Position numbers and translations under genes: made by a program. Positions 63,195-64,000 of a DNA stretch of 64,000 nucleotides are shown here, one piece after another (the first letter of the stretch is position 1; each line of letters opens with the position of its first letter). The stretch covers positions 744,001 to 808,000 of the forward strand of contig NZ_QTJY01000001.1 in the NCBI RefSeq assembly GCF_003703975.1. The letters are read 5' to 3'. The notes under the pieces were generated by a model. It did no database searches. It saw only the letters and a list, made by a program, of their open reading frames with translations, and was not told where the DNA came from. The stretch is from Larkinella soli (GTDB lineage Bacteria > Bacteroidota > Bacteroidia > Cytophagales > Spirosomataceae).

Positions 63195-63221
63195 TGCCTG
63201 GGGAATTTCCTATAATTGACT

Positions 63222-63229
63222 TACCTTTG
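63222..63229 (+). promoter_or_regulatory. candidate -7 box of the structured RNA
   Basis: TACCTTTG, an exact TAnnTTTG match, 4 bases before the first paired arm of the RNA candidate. The nearest TTTG at 63190-63193 is 28 bases upstream, longer than the usual spacing, so the -33 element is unclear. Confidence 0.45.
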
Positions 63230-63233
63230 TGGT

Positions 63234-63373
63234 GCTCAATTTGATGTATACGCGGGGTCAGCGCTGTCCGAAGTGGCGGTGCTGCACCCCCGTATTCATA
63301 TTGTAATGATATGAATAATTCCCCCGCGTATACGGAGAATTGAGCAACGGGACCGGCAGCACCGCCGTTTTTT
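63234..63373 (+). ncRNA. candidate structured small RNA (about 140 nt)
   Basis: The closing stem is GCTCAATT/AATTGAGC (63234-63241, 63338-63345), then an internal TGAT/GGAG loop, then a 12-bp stem GTATACGCGGGG/CCCCGCGTATAC (63246-63257, 63322-63333). Inside is a 9-bp hairpin TATTCATAT/ATATGAATA (63293-63301, 63309-63317). An intrinsic terminator follows. An 11-base segment (63275-63285) is also complementary to part of the terminator (63356-63366). The design resembles a stable regulatory RNA; no Rfam family could be assigned by eye. Confidence 0.6.
63346..63373 (+). terminator. terminator of the structured RNA
   Basis: AACGG-gac-CGG-cagca-CCG-CCGTT hairpin followed by a run of T. The 11-base region 63356-63366 can alternatively pair with 63275-63285. 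Confidence 0.65.
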
Positions 63374-63435
63374 GTACTTGGTCTACTTTCTTATATATTA
63401 AATTTTATCCGGTGCATTCCCGTATTGCTTCCATT

Positions 63436-64000
63436 TCAATTTACACTCAAATTATGAGTTTTCTGCAGCCTCAATTTAAAGCTCAAACCTGAGGCCGTTA
63501 ATTCATAAGTTCCGTGGTAGCCTGGAAAAAAATCTGTTTCCTTCACCAAGCCATAACCTCCTAATCTTTTTGAACAATTAATGCCAAAGCTTTCCGACGT
63601 AGCAATTTGGGCATGTTTTTGGTATCTCGGAATTAAAAAATAAAAAGCATGTAATAAACCTAGATTTTGATCGCCGAATATATTTCTAATATTATCTAAA
63701 ATAATATGGTCATCTGGTTTAAGGGCTGGTAACAAATCTGCTATCGGATCATTTAATAGCATTTCATATAACTCTTCAAAAGTAAGTCCATTATATAGAT
63801 TTAGAGTTGTATTATTCTTTCTAATTAATTCCCTTAATTCTGCATTTTCCTTACTTAGCCTTGTTAATTCCTCAGCCATAGGACCAGAATTCACTACATC
63901 ACTTCCCTTTACCCACCCTTCAAGTTCTTTATCGTGTAAAAAGTTAGGCAATGTTTCATGAATAAAAATTTTTATATCTTTTTCGTCATCCCAAAATCTC
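63436..64000 (-). CDS. AT-rich cargo protein, C-terminal part (DUF4062-like beginning)
   Basis: The minus-strand frame is open to the window edge (the first visible residues read RFWDDEKDIKIFIHETLPNFLHDKELEGWVKGSD), so the gene is partial and its start lies right of 64000. The visible part has a helical, Glu/Lys-rich segment and ends with a beta-rich region. The opening resembles the end of DUF4062 (FW..EKD..GWVRG), a domain with TIR-like relatives; this is weak recognition. Composition is AT-rich and unlike the tail genes, as in the other cargo. Confidence 0.4.
   Translation of the reverse strand, partial: RFWDDEKDIKIFIHETLPNFLHDKELEGWVKGSDVVNSGPMAEELTRLSKENAELRELIRKNNTTLNLYNGLTFEELYEMLLNDPIADLLPALKPDDHIILDNIRNIFGDQNLGLLHAFYFLIPRYQKHAQIATSESFGINCSKRLGGYGLVKETDFFPGYHGTYELTASGLSFKLRLQKTHNLSVN

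Larger units (their letters stand above)
24608..64000. mobile_element. tailed-phage prophage (left end to beyond window)
   Basis: From the candidate att site rightward: a repressor with operators, replication genes, a complete set of head, packaging, portal, lysis and tail genes (S49 protease, capsid, terminase, portal, endolysin, spike, tape measure) and cargo genes. No integrase or right attachment site lies inside the window. Structural genes are intact and share one promoter family, so the prophage may be functional. Confidence 0.85.

Noticed and set aside
63234-63373. Retron RNA or riboswitch
   Set aside because: No reverse transcriptase and no downstream plus-strand gene are visible; the structure alone does not support either.

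Overview
The window is one contiguous piece of a Bacteroidota chromosome, most likely a Cytophagales relative of the Spirosoma/Larkinella type. This rests on the gene families (paired SurA-like foldases beside a MoxR ATPase, a TonB receptor with a carboxypeptidase-regulatory N-terminus, many SignalP-I and lipobox secreted proteins), the absence of Shine-Dalgarno sequences, and -7 boxes of the Bacteroidota form TAnnTTTG before several genes. Genus was not established.

Region 1 (1-24.6 kb) is host chromosome, fairly GC-rich. It holds two parvulin foldases and a MoxR ATPase; a secreted GH30 glycosidase; a TonB-dependent receptor; a leftward run mocA-like / xdhC-like / truA / desaturase / purL; several small regulatory and secreted proteins; a divergent S24-repressor/HTH pair that looks like a mobile-element remnant; a 0.7 kb repeat-rich intergenic stretch; a lipoprotein metalloprotease; a DUF2945/DUF3140 pair; two adjacent pseudogenes (amidohydrolase and AraC-like); and a receiver-domain protein.

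Region 2 (about 24.6 kb to beyond the right edge) is a large tailed-phage prophage. Its left end abuts a sequence resembling the 3' end of a tRNA-Ser plus terminator, read on the minus strand, a probable attachment site. Order: Xre repressor (minus) with operators; small early genes; a DUF3987 primase/helicase-like protein; a 327-bp dyad-symmetric element centred on 29287; a cargo zone with a minus-strand membrane coiled-coil protein; then the late genes, all rightward. The late genes fall into blocks, each preceded by a copy of one 20-21 bp box (GTCGCCTGATGTCCTGTTTT), always followed 17 bp later by a -7-like element. Block 1 is a 181-aa protein. Block 2 is S49 protease-scaffold, major capsid and tail-tube-like proteins. 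Block 3 is terminase small and large subunits. Block 4 is portal, head-tail, lysis and assembly proteins. Block 5 is tail proteins, beta-helix spike and tape measure. No integrase is visible, so it probably lies right of the window.

Inside the late region, between terminase and portal, sits a strikingly AT-rich two-gene cargo (DUF2971-like + DUF3800-like), a candidate defence or lysogenic-conversion module. After the tape measure comes a compact structured RNA candidate with its own -7 box and terminator (63222-63373), and then an AT-rich minus-strand gene that runs off the edge.

The most novel signals are the repeated late-promoter family (with stop-codon overlap and apparently leaderless starts), the giant dyad, the structured RNA, and the DUF2971-DUF3800 cargo. 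Functions for these are inference from sequence reading alone; no database search was possible.
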